64,000 bases of DNA, from NCBI GenBank assembly GCA_019112825.1, contig DXIP01000011.1, forward strand, positions 1 through 64,000. The letters are read 5' to 3'. Under the pieces are notes generated by a model. That model was not told where the DNA came from and ran no database searches. It saw nothing but the letters and a program-made list of their open reading frames with translations. The translations under genes were made by a program, and so were the position numbers. This document shows positions 16,137 through 25,708 of the stretch, in pieces. Position 1 is the first letter of the stretch. Every line of letters starts with the position of its first letter. This DNA is from Alistipes excrementigallinarum (GTDB lineage Bacteria; Bacteroidota; Bacteroidia; Bacteroidales; Rikenellaceae).

Positions 16137-17654
16137 ATGAAAAAGTATCTACTCTTTACCATTGCGCTCTTTGCAGCCCTGGCAATGCAGTCGTGCAAGG
16201 ACGACAAGACCGACGAGCCCAACCCCGGACCCGACCCCGAACCTACCGTGGAATACGACGTGGATACCGTCTCTTCCATCTGCGAAGGAATCTACTTCGG
16301 AGACGCCTACCTGGCCAACGACGAGGTCTACACCTACTACCTCTCCATCAGCGACCTGCCGGTTCTGGACGGCGGCTATACGGACAGCGAGGGTACCTAT
16401 TACATCCTCCGACTCAACACTCCGTTCGAGGAACAGATAGCCAACGGCACCTATACGCTGACCGAAGAGACCGGCAAATATACGGAATACACCATCCTCG
16501 GGGGCAATTACAGCTACATCGTCTACCAGAATCAGCAGTTCTTCATCAAGGAGGGCACCCTGACCGTGACGAACGCCGAGACCAAGCCCAGAATCGAAAT
16601 CGAGATGACCGCGACCGACGGCACGACCTTCCACACCGTCTACGAGGGCATCTACTTCTACTACAACAAGAGCATCGAGTGGCTGAAGCAGGACATGAAC
16701 ACGAAGATGACCAGCGTCTACTCGTGGTATCTGGAGGAGATGAACGAAGACCGCAACGCCAATCTGAACATCACCCTCTATGAGAACATCGACGCGGACG
16801 GCTGGCTGGTTCCGCCCTCGAGCGTGCTGATTTTCGTGGGCCGCGGCGAGTTCGACGACGACGGCAACCTCATCCCCGGCACCTTCACCATCACCAACGA
16901 CGAAGAGGCCTCGGACTACACCTTCCTCGCAGGCGGCTGCATCAACTTCATGAATGCACCCTTCCCGACCAGCACCAACTTCTGCTATTACTACGACCCG
17001 GAGAACTCGTCGGCCGTCCAGGTGGGTCTGGCCCAGTCGGGTACGGTCGAGATTGAGAAGAACGGCGACAACTACACGCTGACCTACGACCTGACGACCG
17101 ACAAGGGCAAGAAGCTGACGGGCAGCTATACGGGCCCCATCGTCGTGCAGGACGCCCCGAAGGTGATTGAAAAGAACGAATGGGACCTCTCTGAAGACCA
17201 CGAGCTGTCGTTCAATGCTCCGAATATCAACGTACAGGCGTTCGGCAGCAAATACACGATTTCGGGAGCGTACACCTGGCAATTCCAGTTCAAGCAGTAC
17301 AACGAGAACTGGCAGTATGTCTCCGACCAGCTGGTTATCGAGGTCGTATGCGACCTGAATGAATCCGAGGAGCCCGTTTCCGGCGTATTCCAGATTAGCG
17401 ACAGCGACGAAGTCGGCACGGCCCGGAAGGGTACCTTCAACATGTCGGGCGGCGTTGACGGATTTGGTCTGGGAACCTACTTCAAATACTACGAGAACGA
17501 TGTCGTACGCTGGGCTGCCGGAGCAAACGGAGGTGAAGTAGAAATTACGAAGAACGACGACGGCACCTATACCATTATCTTCGACTTCCTCGACGGACAG
17601 GCCGAGCCCAAGCACTTCAAGGGCACCTGGACTGGCGAACTCGAAATCTTCTAA
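16137..17654 (+). CDS. Surface lipoprotein with three divergent beta-repeat units
   Basis: 505 residues, function unknown. Lipoprotein signal with lipobox MQSC (Cys20), followed by an acidic/Pro linker (DDKTDEPNPGPDPEP). The remainder contains about three loosely repeated beta-rich units of 130-150 residues, with recurring features GTYTLTEE, GTFTITND, SGTVEIEKNGDNYTLTYDL and GEVEITKNDDGTYTIIFDF, each ending in a GSYTG/GTWTG-like strand. The same units appear in the lipoprotein at 47.1 kb. The acidic residues after Cys20 (KDDKTDE) resemble the surface-export signal of Bacteroidota lipoproteins. Regulation probably involves the FNR-like box upstream. Confidence 0.85.
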   Translation: MKKYLLFTIALFAALAMQSCKDDKTDEPNPGPDPEPTVEYDVDTVSSICEGIYFGDAYLANDEVYTYYLSISDLPVLDGGYTDSEGTYYILRLNTPFEEQIANGTYTLTEETGKYTEYTILGGNYSYIVYQNQQFFIKEGTLTVTNAETKPRIEIEMTATDGTTFHTVYEGIYFYYNKSIEWLKQDMNTKMTSVYSWYLEEMNEDRNANLNITLYENIDADGWLVPPSSVLIFVGRGEFDDDGNLIPGTFTITNDEEASDYTFLAGGCINFMNAPFPTSTNFCYYYDPENSSAVQVGLAQSGTVEIEKNGDNYTLTYDLTTDKGKKLTGSYTGPIVVQDAPKVIEKNEWDLSEDHELSFNAPNINVQAFGSKYTISGAYTWQFQFKQYNENWQYVSDQLVIEVVCDLNESEEPVSGVFQISDSDEVGTARKGTFNMSGGVDGFGLGTYFKYYENDVVRWAAGANGGEVEITKNDDGTYTIIFDFLDGQAEPKHFKGTWTGELEIF

Positions 17655-17702
17655 CGGCAGAAAAAGAGCGAGTCAAATAAAACAACAAGGCACTTAAGGG
17701 AA

Positions 17703-17733
17703 CAGCCCGGAGAATTTTCAGAATTCTCCGGGC
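17703..17733 (+). terminator. Terminator of the lipoprotein gene
   Basis: AGCCCGGAGAATT pairs with AATTCTCCGGGCT around TTCAG. The following sequence is only modestly T-rich. Confidence 0.65.
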
Positions 17734-17842
17734 TGCTCATTATCTGCTTCACATCTGCTTCTCGTCTGCTTCACGCTGTCGGGATGGAGCTGCGCCCCAT
17801 GTCCGCGGCCAACGACGCTCCGGATGAGGTATGCCCCGAAAC

Positions 17843-17882
17843 AAAAAAATTCCCGAAGCAAGGAACGATGCTCCGGGAATTT
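17843..17882 (-). terminator. Second terminator-like hairpin downstream of gpmI
   Basis: AAATTCCCG (17847-17855) pairs with CGGGAATTT (17874-17882); on the reverse strand it is followed by seven T. No gene lies between it and the gpmI terminator 110 bases upstream, so it is a backup terminator or the end of a small RNA. Confidence 0.5.
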
Positions 17883-17990
17883 GCGTATGGCTCACCCCGC
17901 CAGGAACGGAGGCGTCTCACACCGGAAACGGAAGCATCCCGCGGGGGCGGCAACACCCTGCACCTCGCCCCCCACCCCGCAGCCGGAAAC

Positions 17991-18027
17991 AAAGACGCCC
18001 CGCCGCACAATGATGCGGCGGGGCGTC
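17991..18027 (-). terminator. Terminator of gpmI
   Basis: GACGCCCCGCCGCA and TGCGGCGGGGCGTC form a perfect 14-bp stem with a six-base loop; on the reverse strand TTTGTTT follows. The rest of the 17655-18067 gap shows no gene. Confidence 0.85.
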
Positions 18028-18067
18028 GCGGACGGAACCGAATCCGTCGTGCGGTTAACCGTGCCTG

Positions 18068-19594
18068 CTACTTCATCTCGACGAGCGAGTGTCCCGTCAT
18101 CTCGGCGGGCTGCTCCAGACCCATCAGCTTGAGCACCGTGGGGGCCACGTCGGCCAGAATGCCGTTGTGAACAGCCTTCACACGGTCCGAAACCACCACG
18201 ATGGGCACCGGATTGAGCGAGTGCGCCGTGTTGGGCGTACCGTCGGGATTGATGGCGTTGTCGGCATTGCCGTGATCGGCAATCATCACCACCTCGTAGC
18301 CGTTGGCCTTGGCAGCCTCGACCACCTTGGCGACGCAGCCGTCAACGGCCTTCACGGCCTTCACAATCGCGTCGTAGACGCCCGTGTGGCCCACCATGTC
18401 GCCGTTGGCGAAGTTCAGGCAGATGAAGTCGAACTTGCGCTCGCCGAGTGCCGCCACCAGCTTGTCGGCAACCTCCGGAGCCGACATCTCGGGCTGCAGG
18501 TCATAGGTCGCAACCTTGGGCGATGCGACCAGGATGCGCTCCTCACCGTCGAACTTGTCCTCGCGGCCGCCGTTGAGGAAGAAGGTCACGTGGGCATACT
18601 TCTCCGTCTCGGCGATGCGCAGCTGCTTGAGGCCCTGCTTCGAAACCCACTCGCCGATGGTGTTGTGCACGTTCTCCTTGTCGAAGAGGATGTGCAGACC
18701 CGTGAACTTGGCGTCGTAGGGGGTCATGCAGCAGTAGTAGAACGGCAGGGTGTGCATGCCGGCCTCGGGCATATCCTGCTGCGTGAGGACGATGGTGAGC
18801 TCCTTGGCGCGGTCGTTGCGGTAGTTGAAGAAAATCACCACGTCGTTGGGGCGAATCATGCCGATGGGCTGGCCGTTCTCGTCGATGCGGACAAACGGCT
18901 TGACGAACTCGTCGGTCACGCCCTCGTCGTAGGACTTCTGCATCGCCTCGACCATGTCGGACGAGTGGTCGCCGATGCCGTTTACCAGCGCGTCGTAGGC
19001 AATCTTGATGCGCTCCCAGCGCTTGTCGCGGTCCATGGCGTAGTAGCGGCCGATGATGGTGGCAATCTTGCCGGTCGTGGCGGCCAGATGCTCCTCCAGA
19101 CGGGCGATGAAGCCCTTGCCGCTGTGCGGGTCGGTGTCACGGCCGTCCATGAAGCAGTGCACGTAGGTCTTCTCCAGCCCGTACTCGGCGGCGATGTCGC
19201 AGAGCTTGAAGAGGTGGTTGAGCGACGAGTGCACGCCGCCGTCGGAGGTCAGGCCCATGAAGTGCATCGCCACGCCGTTCTTCCTGGCGTATTCGAAGGC
19301 GGCCTTCACCTCGGGGTTCTGCATAATCGAGTTGTCGGCGCAGGCGCGGTTGATTTTCACGAGGTCCTGGTAGACCACGCGGCCGGCGCCGATGTTGAGG
19401 TGGCCCACCTCCGAGTTGCCCATCTGGCCGGCGGGCAGACCGACGTTCTCACCGTCGGTGCGCAACTCGGCGTGGGGATAGTGCTCGGTCATGGCCGAAA
19501 TGTATGCGGGATGCACCGTCGAGATGACATCCGCCTTGTCGTGATGGCCGTTTCCCCAGCCATCGAGAATCATCAAAAGAACTTTGTTTGCCAT
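18068..19594 (-). CDS. gpmI: 2,3-bisphosphoglycerate-independent phosphoglycerate mutase
   Basis: 508 residues, usual length. Interconverts 3- and 2-phosphoglycerate in glycolysis with two Mn2+. Alkaline-phosphatase-superfamily features are clear: MILDGWGNG (metal Asp11), the phosphoserine loop MGNSEVGHLNIGAGR (Ser61), and the C-terminal metal ligands in ADHGNADN and HSLNPVPIV. Single gene with a strong terminator. No promoter of the TAnnTTTG type is obvious upstream, where repeats begin. Confidence 0.97.
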   Translation of the reverse strand: MANKVLLMILDGWGNGHHDKADVISTVHPAYISAMTEHYPHAELRTDGENVGLPAGQMGNSEVGHLNIGAGRVVYQDLVKINRACADNSIMQNPEVKAAFEYARKNGVAMHFMGLTSDGGVHSSLNHLFKLCDIAAEYGLEKTYVHCFMDGRDTDPHSGKGFIARLEEHLAATTGKIATIIGRYYAMDRDKRWERIKIAYDALVNGIGDHSSDMVEAMQKSYDEGVTDEFVKPFVRIDENGQPIGMIRPNDVVIFFNYRNDRAKELTIVLTQQDMPEAGMHTLPFYYCCMTPYDAKFTGLHILFDKENVHNTIGEWVSKQGLKQLRIAETEKYAHVTFFLNGGREDKFDGEERILVASPKVATYDLQPEMSAPEVADKLVAALGERKFDFICLNFANGDMVGHTGVYDAIVKAVKAVDGCVAKVVEAAKANGYEVVMIADHGNADNAINPDGTPNTAHSLNPVPIVVVSDRVKAVHNGILADVAPTVLKLMGLEQPAEMTGHSLVEMK

Positions 19595-19973
19595 AATTGT
19601 AGTTTTTTTGCTTCGTGTTCTCTATTCCGTTGCCGGATGTTCCGTTGCCGGCAGGCGGAGGGGCGAAAATCGCCCGGATTCCGCACCGCCCCGTTCGGGC
19701 GGCCTTTTCCGACAGCCTCCGCTCCATTCCGGCAGCCTCAGCTGTTTTGGCAGCCCCCGGCCCGCATTCGGCCGCCTTTTTCGACAGCCCCCGGTCCGTT
19801 CCGGCAGCCTCAGCTGTTTTGGCAGCCCCCGGTCCGTTTTGGCAGTCGCCTCGACCGTTTTGTCAGCCGCCGCACCGCATTTGGCAGTCGGTGGCAGGCT
19901 TTGGCAGGCTCCGCACGGCGGAACAATCCGCAGGACAATACGTCAAAAAGCGCGCCGTCCCGCTGCGCGGCCC
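19595..19973. repeat. Intergenic 72-bp tandem duplication
   Basis: Two degenerate copies of a 72-bp unit run from about 19693 to 19838; for example the word ttccggcagcctcagctg recurs at 19727 and 19799. Shorter echoes of 'ttttggcagtc/cccggtccg' continue to about 19910. The gap separates alaS from gpmI (both reverse strand). No gene is seen. Confidence 0.65.
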
Positions 19974-22595
19974 CTATCGGAGCGCAGCGCCAATCAGCTC
20001 GACGGCCTTGTCCATGGCGGCCTGCAGGCCGTCGGGGTTCTTGCCGCCGGCCGTGGCGAAGAAGGGCTGGCCGCCACCGCCGCCCTGCATCAAACGAGCC
20101 GCTTCGCGGACCACGGCACCGGCATTGACGCCGCGTGCGGCAATCTCCTCGCCCAGCATGACCGTCAGCGTCGGCTTGCCGCCCGCAACCGTACCCACGA
20201 CGAAGACCAGCTTCGGCGCGCGCTGGCGCATGGCGTAGGCCAAATCCTTGATGAAGTCGGCCGGACGCTCCAGCTGCGCCGATACCAGCTGCACGCCGTC
20301 GCGCTCGGGCGTCATCGCGAGCATCTTCTCGGCCCACTGTGCCACCTGCTCGCGGCGCATCGACTCGACCTCCTTCGAGAGCGCCTCGTTGTTCTCGACC
20401 ATCTTGCGGACGGCCTGGAGCACCTGCGAATTGTGGAGCTGCTCGCCCACCGTGCGCAGCGTATCCTCGGCGGCGTAGAAGAGCCGCTCGGCAGCCTCGC
20501 CCGTCACCGCCTCGATGCGGCGGACACCGGCCGAAATGGCGCTTTCGTTGACAATCTTGAAGATGCCGATGTTACCCGTGGCGCTCGTATGCGTACCGCC
20601 GCAGAGCTCGACCGAGGGGCCGAACTTCACCATGCGGACGCGGTCGCCGTACTTCTCGCCGAAGAGCATCATCGCTCCGCAGCGCTCGGCCTCCTCCTTC
20701 GTGGCATTGCGGTTCTCCTCGAGCGGGTAGTTGGCCCGCACGAAGCGGTTGACCAGCTGCTCGACGCGGCGCAGCTCCTCGGGGGTCACCTTCTGGAAGT
20801 GCGAGAAGTCGAAGCGCAGCGCCTCGGGGGTCACCATCGAGCCCTTCTGCTCGACGTGCTTGCCCAGCACCTCGCGCAGCGCGGCGTGCAGCAGGTGGGT
20901 GGCCGTATGGTTGTTGGCGGCATTCTGGCGCTTTTCGGCGTCGACCACCGCGGTGAATTCGGCCGCGGGGTCCGACGGGAGGTGCTCCACAATGTGGATA
21001 ATCAGACCGTTCTCCTTCTCGGTGTCGACGACGGGCACCTTCTCGTCACCCGACTGGATGTAGCCCACGTCGCCAATCTGACCGCCCGAGTTGCCGTAGA
21101 AGGGCGTGCGGTCGAAGACCAGCTGATAGGTCGTGCGGCCCTTCGACGTCACGCGGCGGTAGCGCGCGATGCGCACCTGCTCGATGAGCGTGTCGTAGCC
21201 CGTGAAGATGCTCTCCTTCAGGGGGAAGAGCTCGACCCAGTCGTCGGTGTCGACCGCCGCGGCGTTGCGCGAACGGGCCTTCTGGGCCTGCAGCTCCTTG
21301 TCGAAATCCTCGAGGTCGACCTCGACGCCCTGCTCGCGGGCGATGAGCTCCGTGAGGTCAATCGGGAATCCGAAGGTATCGTAGAGCACAAAGGCATCCT
21401 TGCCCGAGATGCGGGAGGTGCCCTCCGCCTTGACGCGTGCTATCACGCCGTCGAGCAGGTTGATGCCCGTGGCCAGCGTGCGCAGGAACGAGGACTCCTC
21501 CTCCTCGATGACCTTCTCGATGAGGGCCTGCTGCGCCTTCAGCTCGGGGAACTGGCCGCCCATCTGCTCCACCAGCCCGGCGACGAGCTTGCAGAGCGTC
21601 GGCTCGGTGAAGCCCAGGTAGGTGTAGCCGTAGCGCACGGCGCGGCGCAGGATGCGGCGGATGACATATCCCGCCTTGACGTTCGAGGGGAGCTGTCCGT
21701 CGGCAATCGAGAAGGCGATGGCGCGCAGGTGGTCCGCCATGACGCGCATGGCCACGTCGCACTGCTCGTTCTCGCCGTAGCGCTTGCCCGAGAGGGCCGA
21801 AATGCGCTGGATGGTCGGCTGGAAGACATCCGTATCGTAGTTCGACTTCTTGCCCTGGAGAATCATGCAGAGGCGCTCGAAGCCCATGCCCGTATCGACG
21901 TTGCGCGCCGGCAGCGGCTCGAGCGAGCCGTTGGCCTTGCGGTTGAACTGCATGAAGACGAGGTTCCAGATTTCAATCACCTGGGGATGTCCCGCGTTGA
22001 CCATCTCGCGGCCCGGCTTGGCGGCAATCTCCGCCTCGTCGCGCAGGTCGAAGTGAATCTCCGAGCAGGGGCCGCAGGGACCCGTCTCGCCCATCTCCCA
22101 GAAGTTGTCGTGCTTGTTGCCGCGGATGATGTGGTCCTCGGGCAGATACTGGCACCAGTAGTCGTAGGCCTCCTGGTCGAAGGAGACGCCGTCCTCGTCG
22201 GAACCCTCGAAGACGGTGGCGTACATCCGCTCGGCGGGCAGGTGGTAGACGTCGTGCAGCAGCTCCCACGCCCAGCCGATGGCCTCCTTCTTGAAGTAGT
22301 CGCCGTAGGACCAGTTGCCCAGCATCTCGAACATGGTGTGGTGGTAGGTGTCGTGTCCGACCTCCTCCAGGTCGTTGTGCTTGCCCGAGACGCGCAGACA
22401 CTTCTGCGTATCGGCCGCACGGGGATACTTGCGGGGGGCGTTGCCCAGGAAGATGTCCTTGAACTGGTTCATGCCCGCATTGGTGAACATGAGGGTGGGG
22501 TCGTTCTTGACGACCATGGGCGCCGACGGCACGATGGTGTGACCCTTGCTTGCGAAGAAGTCCAGAAATGCCTGGCGGATTTTGTTCGATTCCAT
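19974..22595 (-). CDS. alaS: Alanyl-tRNA synthetase
   Basis: 873 residues, full length. Class II catalytic domain starting MESNKIRQAFLDFFASKGHT with motif 1/2 features (FTNAGMNQFKDIFLG, EEVGHDTYHHTMFEMLGNWS), a central helical domain, the editing domain with HTATHLLHAALR and CGGTHTSATGNIG (zinc/editing His and Cys) and the C-Ala domain ending in a Gly-rich stretch (GGGGGQPFFATAGGKN). Charges tRNA-Ala with alanine and hydrolyses mischarged Ser/Gly products. Apparently monocistronic. Confidence 0.98.
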   Translation of the reverse strand: MESNKIRQAFLDFFASKGHTIVPSAPMVVKNDPTLMFTNAGMNQFKDIFLGNAPRKYPRAADTQKCLRVSGKHNDLEEVGHDTYHHTMFEMLGNWSYGDYFKKEAIGWAWELLHDVYHLPAERMYATVFEGSDEDGVSFDQEAYDYWCQYLPEDHIIRGNKHDNFWEMGETGPCGPCSEIHFDLRDEAEIAAKPGREMVNAGHPQVIEIWNLVFMQFNRKANGSLEPLPARNVDTGMGFERLCMILQGKKSNYDTDVFQPTIQRISALSGKRYGENEQCDVAMRVMADHLRAIAFSIADGQLPSNVKAGYVIRRILRRAVRYGYTYLGFTEPTLCKLVAGLVEQMGGQFPELKAQQALIEKVIEEEESSFLRTLATGINLLDGVIARVKAEGTSRISGKDAFVLYDTFGFPIDLTELIAREQGVEVDLEDFDKELQAQKARSRNAAAVDTDDWVELFPLKESIFTGYDTLIEQVRIARYRRVTSKGRTTYQLVFDRTPFYGNSGGQIGDVGYIQSGDEKVPVVDTEKENGLIIHIVEHLPSDPAAEFTAVVDAEKRQNAANNHTATHLLHAALREVLGKHVEQKGSMVTPEALRFDFSHFQKVTPEELRRVEQLVNRFVRANYPLEENRNATKEEAERCGAMMLFGEKYGDRVRMVKFGPSVELCGGTHTSATGNIGIFKIVNESAISAGVRRIEAVTGEAAERLFYAAEDTLRTVGEQLHNSQVLQAVRKMVENNEALSKEVESMRREQVAQWAEKMLAMTPERDGVQLVSAQLERPADFIKDLAYAMRQRAPKLVFVVGTVAGGKPTLTVMLGEEIAARGVNAGAVVREAARLMQGGGGGQPFFATAGGKNPDGLQAAMDKAVELIGAALR

Positions 22596-22990
22596 ATTGT
22601 ACGTTTACGATATAATCAAAAAAAGCGGCTTACGGAGCACGCAACCGCCTGCCCGGCCGACAGGGAGCGGCGGCAGACAAAGAGCAGCGGCTGCCATCGA
22701 CCTTTCCCGAAGAGCGGCAGCCGACCCCGGCTCCAACCATCTGCAACCGAAGAGCGGCGACTGCCACCGGCCTTTTCCGAAGAGCGGCGGCCACCGGCCC
22801 GGCCCTCTGCTTCCGAAGAGCGGCGACCGATATGCGGCCCTTCCGAAGGCAACGGCGGCCCCGGGACAACCCCGACGGCCCGGCAGACACCCCCCCGGCT
22901 ACCCGGCAGACACCCCCGCCAGGGGCCCTGTGACGAATTTATTTGCCCTGCGGCACACTTTCCGCCCGGGTGGTTCCGTTATCCGTTTCG
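22596..22990. repeat. Intergenic degenerate repeats upstream of alaS
   Basis: Divergent gap between alaS and the M23 peptidase. CCGAAGAGCGGC occurs at 22707, 22747, 22777 and 22813 within related 30-40-bp units, and ccggcagacacccc is duplicated near 22880-22915. No open frame here resembles a protein. Confidence 0.6.
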
Positions 22991-22991
22991 G

Positions 22992-23023
22992 GTTGCAAAA
23001 TTACGCATTTTCACCTAAATTTG
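22992..23023 (+). promoter_or_regulatory. Promoter of the M23 peptidase pair
   Basis: GTTG at 22992-22995, 20 bases, TAAATTTG at 23016-23023: both elements and spacing match the Bacteroidota consensus. The ATG is 27 bases downstream. Confidence 0.8.
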
Positions 23024-23050
23024 CACCATCGCGACCCAGTTTTTTAGGTC

Positions 23051-24067
23051 ATGGCACGAAAAGAGCAGATATTCGATACCGAGGCCCTCACTCACGAGGC
23101 GCAGCTCCTTACGCATGAGGCGCAGGTCATTACGCGCGAGGTGGTGACGGCCCCCTTCCGGCTGCGGACCTACCGGCTGCTGCGCAAGGTGCTCATCGGA
23201 TTCATCCTCGTCTCCATCGCCAACGTGCTCTTCGCCTACTTCTTCTATACGCCCAAGATGTACCGCATCACGCGCGCCAACCGCGAACTGGTGCTCCGCT
23301 ACCGCATTCTCCAGGACCGAATCCGCACGGCGCAGCGCCAGGTCGACGAAATCCACGAACGCGACAACTACGTCTACCGCTCGCTCTTCGCCACCGACAC
23401 GCTCGACATCGAGGGCATCGCCGAACCCTACCCCGCCTCGAAATACGCCTCAATGGCCGACGACGACTACGCGCCGCTGATGGTCGGCACGTGGATGAAC
23501 ATCGACCGCCTGGCCCGCACGCTCTACGCCGAGTCGGTATCGCTCGACGAGCTGCAGCAGCTCTCGAAGGACAAGGAGAAGATGTCGGCCGCCATTCCGG
23601 CCATCTGGCCCATCGACCGCAAGTCGCTGCACAACAATCACATCGGTGCATTCAACCTGCGCCGCATCCACCCCGTGCTGGGATACATCCGCCCGCACAA
23701 GGGGGTCGACTTCGGCTGCGACCGCGGAACGGCCGTCTACGCCACGGGAGATGCGGTGGTCGAAATCGCCTCCGAAAGCGGCTACAACGGCGGCTACGGC
23801 CACATGGTGCTGCTCGACCACGCCTTCGGCTACAAGACGCGCTACGCCCATCTGAGCCGCGTGCTGGTCTCGCCCGGCGAGCATGTCGTGCGCGGCCAGA
23901 AGATTGCCGAATCGGGCAACACGGGCATCTCGACCGCCCCGCACCTCCACTACGAGGTGATTCACAAGGGGCAGCCCGTCAACCCCATCAATTACTTCAA
24001 CCGCAACATGACCCCCGAGGAGTACGACCGTCTCCAGGAGACCATGCGTGAAACCAACTTCGAATAG
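23051..24067 (+). CDS. Membrane-anchored M23 (LytM) metallopeptidase, first of a pair
   Basis: 338 residues. Cytoplasmic N-terminus (about 1-45), one transmembrane helix (about 46-68, VLIGFILVSIANVLFAYFFY), a coiled-coil-like charged region (about 70-115), and a C-terminal M23 domain (about 205-320) with HKGVDFGC and APHLHYEV, supplying zinc ligands and the catalytic His. Such proteins cut or regulate peptidoglycan cross-links in the periplasm; some only activate amidases. The start codon follows a strong promoter, and the next gene begins two bases after the stop. Confidence 0.92.
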   Translation: MARKEQIFDTEALTHEAQLLTHEAQVITREVVTAPFRLRTYRLLRKVLIGFILVSIANVLFAYFFYTPKMYRITRANRELVLRYRILQDRIRTAQRQVDEIHERDNYVYRSLFATDTLDIEGIAEPYPASKYASMADDDYAPLMVGTWMNIDRLARTLYAESVSLDELQQLSKDKEKMSAAIPAIWPIDRKSLHNNHIGAFNLRRIHPVLGYIRPHKGVDFGCDRGTAVYATGDAVVEIASESGYNGGYGHMVLLDHAFGYKTRYAHLSRVLVSPGEHVVRGQKIAESGNTGISTAPHLHYEVIHKGQPVNPINYFNRNMTPEEYDRLQETMRETNFE

Positions 24068-24069
24068 CC

Positions 24070-25020
24070 ATGGCCGGGAAAAAGGATTTGGAACGACTTC
24101 GCCGGCGCCGGCGCCGCAAACAGAACATCATCCGCTTCACGGTCCAGACGTTCGTGTGGGCCGGTGTAGCCGTGCTCTACTACATCGGATTCTCGCTCTT
24201 CTTCGACACGCCGGTCGAATACGAGCTCAAGCACTCGACCGACCGCCTGCGCAGCGAATACGAGGCGCTCTCGGCGCGCTACGACACGCTCCGCATGGTG
24301 CTCGACAATGTCGCGGAGCGAGACCGCAACGTTTTCGGCATCCTCTTCGAATCGACGCCCTACGACTTCGACTCGGAGCGCGACAACGAAAAGGAGCTCG
24401 ACTACGAACAGACGCTCACCCGCCCCACGCGGCAGCTCAAGCGCGAATTCCGCGACCGGCTCGACGATATGGAGCGCTCGCTCGCCCATCTGAACGAGAG
24501 CTACCAGACGCTGCAGCAGCGCATCGACTCGACGGGCAGCGGCTGCGACAACATCCCCGCCATCCAGCCCGTCATCAACAAGCAGCTCTCGCTGCTGACG
24601 GCCTCCTACGGCATGCGCATCCACCCCTTCTACAAGACGCTGCAGGCCCACCAGGGGGTCGACTACACCATTCCCGAGGGTTCGCGCGTCTTCGCCACGG
24701 CCGACGGCCGCGTGAGCGACGTCATGCGCCGCAACTCGACGCAGGGACTCACGGTGGTCATCGACCACGGCAACGGATACACCACCTCGTACAGCCACCT
24801 CTCGAAGAGCAACGTCACGAAGGGGCAGCAGGTGCGCCGCGGCGACATCATCGCCCTCTCGGGCGACACGGGCCTCTCGCTCTCGCCGCACCTCCACTAC
24901 GAGGTGCGCCACAACGGCATGCGCGTCGACCCGATTCACTACTTCTTCATGGAGCTCTCCCCGGCCGAGTACCAGCGCATCATGCGCATCGCGCAGTCGG
25001 GCATGCAGTCCTTCGACTGA
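24070..25020 (+). CDS. Membrane-anchored M23 (LytM) metallopeptidase, second of a pair
   Basis: 316 residues, same architecture as its upstream neighbour: basic N-terminus (LERLRRRRRRKQN), transmembrane helix (about 23-46), coiled-coil-like helix (about 55-150, many Arg/Glu/Leu), then an M23 domain with AHQGVDYTIPEGS, HGNGYTTSYSHL and SPHLHYEVRHNG. The pair most likely arose by tandem duplication and is co-transcribed (2-base gap); the two may form a hetero-complex. A terminator hairpin follows. Confidence 0.92.
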   Translation: MAGKKDLERLRRRRRRKQNIIRFTVQTFVWAGVAVLYYIGFSLFFDTPVEYELKHSTDRLRSEYEALSARYDTLRMVLDNVAERDRNVFGILFESTPYDFDSERDNEKELDYEQTLTRPTRQLKREFRDRLDDMERSLAHLNESYQTLQQRIDSTGSGCDNIPAIQPVINKQLSLLTASYGMRIHPFYKTLQAHQGVDYTIPEGSRVFATADGRVSDVMRRNSTQGLTVVIDHGNGYTTSYSHLSKSNVTKGQQVRRGDIIALSGDTGLSLSPHLHYEVRHNGMRVDPIHYFFMELSPAEYQRIMRIAQSGMQSFD

Positions 25021-25042
25021 CGGCGCTCCACGGCGGCCTCAC

Positions 25043-25072
25043 CCGCGGCGGCCTTCGCCGCGGCATGTTTTT
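25043..25072 (+). terminator. Terminator after the M23 pair
   Basis: CCGCGGCG (25043-25050) pairs with CGCCGCGG (25056-25063), followed by CATGTTTTTC. Confidence 0.75.
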
Positions 25073-25096
25073 CACTGCAACAATCCCATACGAACG

Positions 25097-25708
25097 ATGA
25101 ACAATCCCCGCACCGATACCCGCATCCGACTCATCCTGCTCGACTTCGACGGCACGCTGGCCGACACGCGGCGCGCCAACACGCTCGCCTACCTGCAGAC
25201 GCTCGCCGAGGCGGGCATTCCGCTGAGCGAGGAGGAGTATGCGGCCCGCTACTTCGGCATGCGGTGCAGCGAGTTTCTGGCGAGCCTAGGCATCGCCGAC
25301 CCCGCCGAGCGCGAACGGCTGCGGCGGCGCAAAATCGAGCTCTACCCCCGCTACTTCGACAGCGTGCGGCTCAACCGTCCGCTGTGGGAGTTCTGCCGCC
25401 AGTTCCAGCAGGGCGGCGGCCGGGTGTGGGTCGTCTCGACGGGGAGTCCCGACAACATCCGCAACGTGATGCGCCACACGGGCATCGGCGGCCCCGACGA
25501 CCCGGCTGAGGCGTGCCCCGAAGGGCGTCTCGACGGCATTCTGACGGGTGCGGACGTCACCCGGAGCAAGCCCGACCCCGAGTGTTTTCTCGAGGCGATG
25601 AGGCGCGAGGGGTGCCGTCCCGAAGAGACGCTTATCTTCGAGGATTCGGACATAGGGATGGAGGCCGCGCGTCGAAGCGGCGCCGGCTACATCCGCGTCA
25701 AGTTGTAA
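25097..25708 (+). CDS. HAD-superfamily phosphatase (beta-phosphoglucomutase/Gph-like)
   Basis: 203 residues. HAD motif I LLDFDGTLADT with nucleophile Asp, a helical cap, motif II VSTGSP, motif III Lys in SKPDPECFLEAM and motif IV FEDSDIGMEAA. This set marks a HAD-IA phosphohydrolase of the phosphoglycolate-phosphatase/beta-phosphoglucomutase type; the substrate cannot be predicted. It follows a terminator, so it probably has its own promoter, which I could not place. The 194 bases downstream are GC-rich low-complexity. Confidence 0.88.
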   Translation: MNNPRTDTRIRLILLDFDGTLADTRRANTLAYLQTLAEAGIPLSEEEYAARYFGMRCSEFLASLGIADPAERERLRRRKIELYPRYFDSVRLNRPLWEFCRQFQQGGGRVWVVSTGSPDNIRNVMRHTGIGGPDDPAEACPEGRLDGILTGADVTRSKPDPECFLEAMRREGCRPEETLIFEDSDIGMEAARRSGAGYIRVKL

